In this document: positions 6,494 to 7,667 of the stretch, one piece after another
Layout: the number at the start of each line of letters is the position of its first letter
Position numbering within the stretch: the first letter of the stretch is position 1
Origin: an uncultured bacterium
Lineage (GTDB): Bacteria; Cyanobacteriota; Vampirovibrionia; Gastranaerophilales; Gastranaerophilaceae
Direction: 5' to 3'
NCBI GenBank assembly: GCA_900553845.1
Contig: USEW01000089.1
Location: 1-7,667 of the forward strand
Length of the DNA stretch: 7,667 nucleotides
The notes under the pieces: model-generated
Seen by the model: only the letters and a program-made list of their open reading frames with translations
Told to the model about the DNA's origin: nothing
Databases searched by the model: none
Translations under genes and position numbers: made by a program

Positions 6494-7333
6494 ATGTTTA
6501 ACATACCATATAACCAACAGATGATTTCAATGGGTACACAGCCACAGCAGCTTGCAGATGTGGCAACAAATATGCAACAAACATATATTCCTGTAAATAC
6601 TGTTTCCTATGAAAATGATTCTTATATCCCACTTGGCAGCCAATCATCCGGTCGAGGCTTCTGGGATGGATTTAAAACTGTGTTTACAAAAATAGGTCAA
6701 TTTTGCACGGATAATTTTGGACTAATACTTGCTGGTTTAAGTATTTTTGGTGGTTATAAATTTTGCTCAAGTTCAATGAAAACGTATGAAGAAAATAAAA
6801 AGAATGGCAAGCTTGATGAAAAAGGCAATTTAAAAGAAAAAGATACAACAATTAAAGACAACATTATGAACTTTGTTGGACATGGTGTTCATTATTTATT
6901 TGGCTCAAATAAAGCTGAAGATATTGATGATGAATCTGAAGAAATAAAAAAAGATGTAAAAGAATCCATTGAACAATCAAATGATAATAGTATACGTAAA
7001 GAGTTATTAAAACCTTTAATTTTTGATGGGCAAATAAGTAGTTTATTAAAAACATTTAATAGTAAGCCAGAAATATTAATTAATATTCTTGAAGTAATTA
7101 GCGAAAATATAACAACTTTAGAAAGCAAACATAAATTTAAAAGACCTGAAAACATTGTTATAGCTCTGGAAAAAGCTAACTCTTATTCTGATAATGCCAT
7201 TAAAGAACGCGCTCAAGATGTTGCAAAAGAACTTAAAGATAGCACTTATTTTTCTGAAGCTCAAAAACAAAGATTATCAAACATAAATACTAACACAAAA
7301 CCAAATAATACAAATGATGAGGATAATGAATAA
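6494..7333 (+). CDS. Hypothetical protein, 279 residues, one hydrophobic segment
   Basis: I do not recognise this protein. The start is well supported by GAGG (6485-6488) five bases before the ATG. Residues 1-50 are rich in Gln, Asn, Ser and Tyr and look disordered; there is no classical signal peptide. Residues about 53-70 are amphipathic with aromatic residues (GFWDGFKTVFTKIGQF). Residues about 75-90 (FGLILAGLSIFGGYKF) form one short hydrophobic stretch that may enter the membrane. Residues about 95-165 are very rich in Lys, Glu and Asp. Residues about 166-255 look like a helical domain (IRKELLKPLIFDGQISSLL, PEILINILEVISENI, then NAIKERAQDVAKELKD), and the last 20 residues are Asn/Thr/Asp-rich and disordered. 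It ends just before a terminator and has its own 112-base upstream gap, so it may be a separate transcription unit. Base composition matches its neighbours. Confidence 0.75.
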   Translation: MFNIPYNQQMISMGTQPQQLADVATNMQQTYIPVNTVSYENDSYIPLGSQSSGRGFWDGFKTVFTKIGQFCTDNFGLILAGLSIFGGYKFCSSSMKTYEENKKNGKLDEKGNLKEKDTTIKDNIMNFVGHGVHYLFGSNKAEDIDDESEEIKKDVKESIEQSNDNSIRKELLKPLIFDGQISSLLKTFNSKPEILINILEVISENITTLESKHKFKRPENIVIALEKANSYSDNAIKERAQDVAKELKDSTYFSEAQKQRLSNINTNTKPNNTNDEDNE

Positions 7334-7335
7334 TA

Positions 7336-7368
7336 AAAAAACGCTATAAAAATAAAATAGCGTTTTTT
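7336..7368. terminator. Bidirectional intrinsic terminator between convergent genes
   Basis: ACGCTAT (7341-7347) and ATAGCGT (7357-7363) form a stem that extends with A's on the left pairing with T's on the right, 12 base pairs in all with a nine-base loop. On the plus strand the stem ends in a T-run (7363-7368), on the minus strand in another (complement of 7335-7341). It therefore serves both the plus-strand gene ending at 7333 and the minus-strand pyruvate kinase gene ending at 7392. Confidence 0.88.
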
Positions 7369-7391
7369 ATATATATATTTAGTTTATAAAA

Positions 7392-7667
7392 CTATACATC
7401 TTCAACTGATGTTGCGCCAATTCTGTGAACACGAATGAAGTTTGTTTTTCCAGTAATCAATTTAGGTATTGAACCTGTTAAAATAACACGGTCATCAGTT
7501 TTTAAATCAGTATTTGAAAGCAAGAATTCATCCAATTCAATTAAGAATTCACGATTAAGAACTCTATCCCAATTACGACAGAATGGGAACATATCCCAGA
7601 ATAAATTTAATCTGCGACAAGTAGCTTCAGAATCTGATATAACAATAATTGGAACTTGGGGACGTAA
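7392..7667 (-). CDS. pyk: Pyruvate kinase, C-terminal fragment (runs off the right edge)
   Basis: Pyruvate kinase makes pyruvate and ATP from phosphoenolpyruvate and ADP in glycolysis. The minus-strand frame is open from the right edge to a TAG at 7394-7392, giving the last 91 codons. The visible part begins LRPQVPIIVISDSEATCRRL, then LFWDMFPF. This matches the pyruvate kinase C-terminal domain, where an (A/R)RP..PI..(V/S) strand is followed by an R.L.L.WG..P segment. It ends with VILTGSIPKLITGKTNFIRVHRIG, equivalent to the family's V..AG.P....G.TN...V..IG close. The Met encoded at 7590-7592 is internal, not a start. The catalytic barrel lies outside the window, so completeness cannot be judged. 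It is convergent with the 279-residue gene and shares the terminator at 7336-7368. Pyruvate is also the AHAS substrate, but the genes are on opposite strands and are probably not co-regulated. Confidence 0.9.
   Translation of the reverse strand, partial: LRPQVPIIVISDSEATCRRLNLFWDMFPFCRNWDRVLNREFLIELDEFLLSNTDLKTDDRVILTGSIPKLITGKTNFIRVHRIGATSVEDV

Noticed and set aside
6864..7155. Two minus-strand open frames inside the 279-residue gene
   Set aside because: The plus-strand gene has a good ribosome site and a terminator placed just after it; the antisense frames have low-complexity, shadow-like composition.
7369..7393. AT dinucleotide run and small AGTTT-ATA-AAACT repeat at the end of pyk
   Set aside because: Short and composed almost wholly of A and T; consistent with background beside the real terminator.

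Overview
This is an AT-rich window (roughly 30% G+C by eye) from a Gram-negative-type, flagellated bacterium with compact gene packing. FlhA, a low G+C content, TTG starts, and a HAD-type and a 279-residue protein I cannot place would fit a gut member of the non-photosynthetic cyanobacterial sister lineage (Gastranaerophilales / Vampirovibrionia). That assignment is an inference from general gene character, not a demonstrated result; other low-GC flagellated lineages are possible.

Layout, left to right. (1) A HAD-superfamily phosphatase-like protein with a C-terminal membrane anchor (+), whose reading frame is still open at the left edge. (2) flhA (+), the flagellar type III export gate protein. 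It stands without other flagellar genes in the window and carries a strikingly G-rich tract in its conserved signature region. (3) A 96-base intergenic leader holding a 34-base interrupted palindrome and a good Shine-Dalgarno site. It precedes ilvB and ilvN (+), the catalytic and regulatory subunits of acetohydroxyacid synthase, first enzyme of valine/leucine/isoleucine synthesis. (4) Six bases after ilvN, a TlyA-family S4-domain rRNA methyltransferase (+), so ilvB-ilvN-tlyA look like one transcription unit. (5) A 112-base gap with an AT-only inverted repeat. (6) An unrecognised 279-residue protein with one hydrophobic segment (+). (7) A symmetrical A-stem-T terminator serving two convergent genes. 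(8) On the minus strand, the C-terminal 91 codons of pyruvate kinase, running off the right edge.

Nearly all of the window is ordinary housekeeping and motility DNA: I see no mobile element, CRISPR array, tRNA or rRNA. I found no convincing new biological system. The observations most worth checking are the seven-G homopolymer inside flhA (possible frameshift hot spot), the palindrome in the ilvB leader and its resemblance to a second repeat downstream, and the two proteins I could not assign a role.
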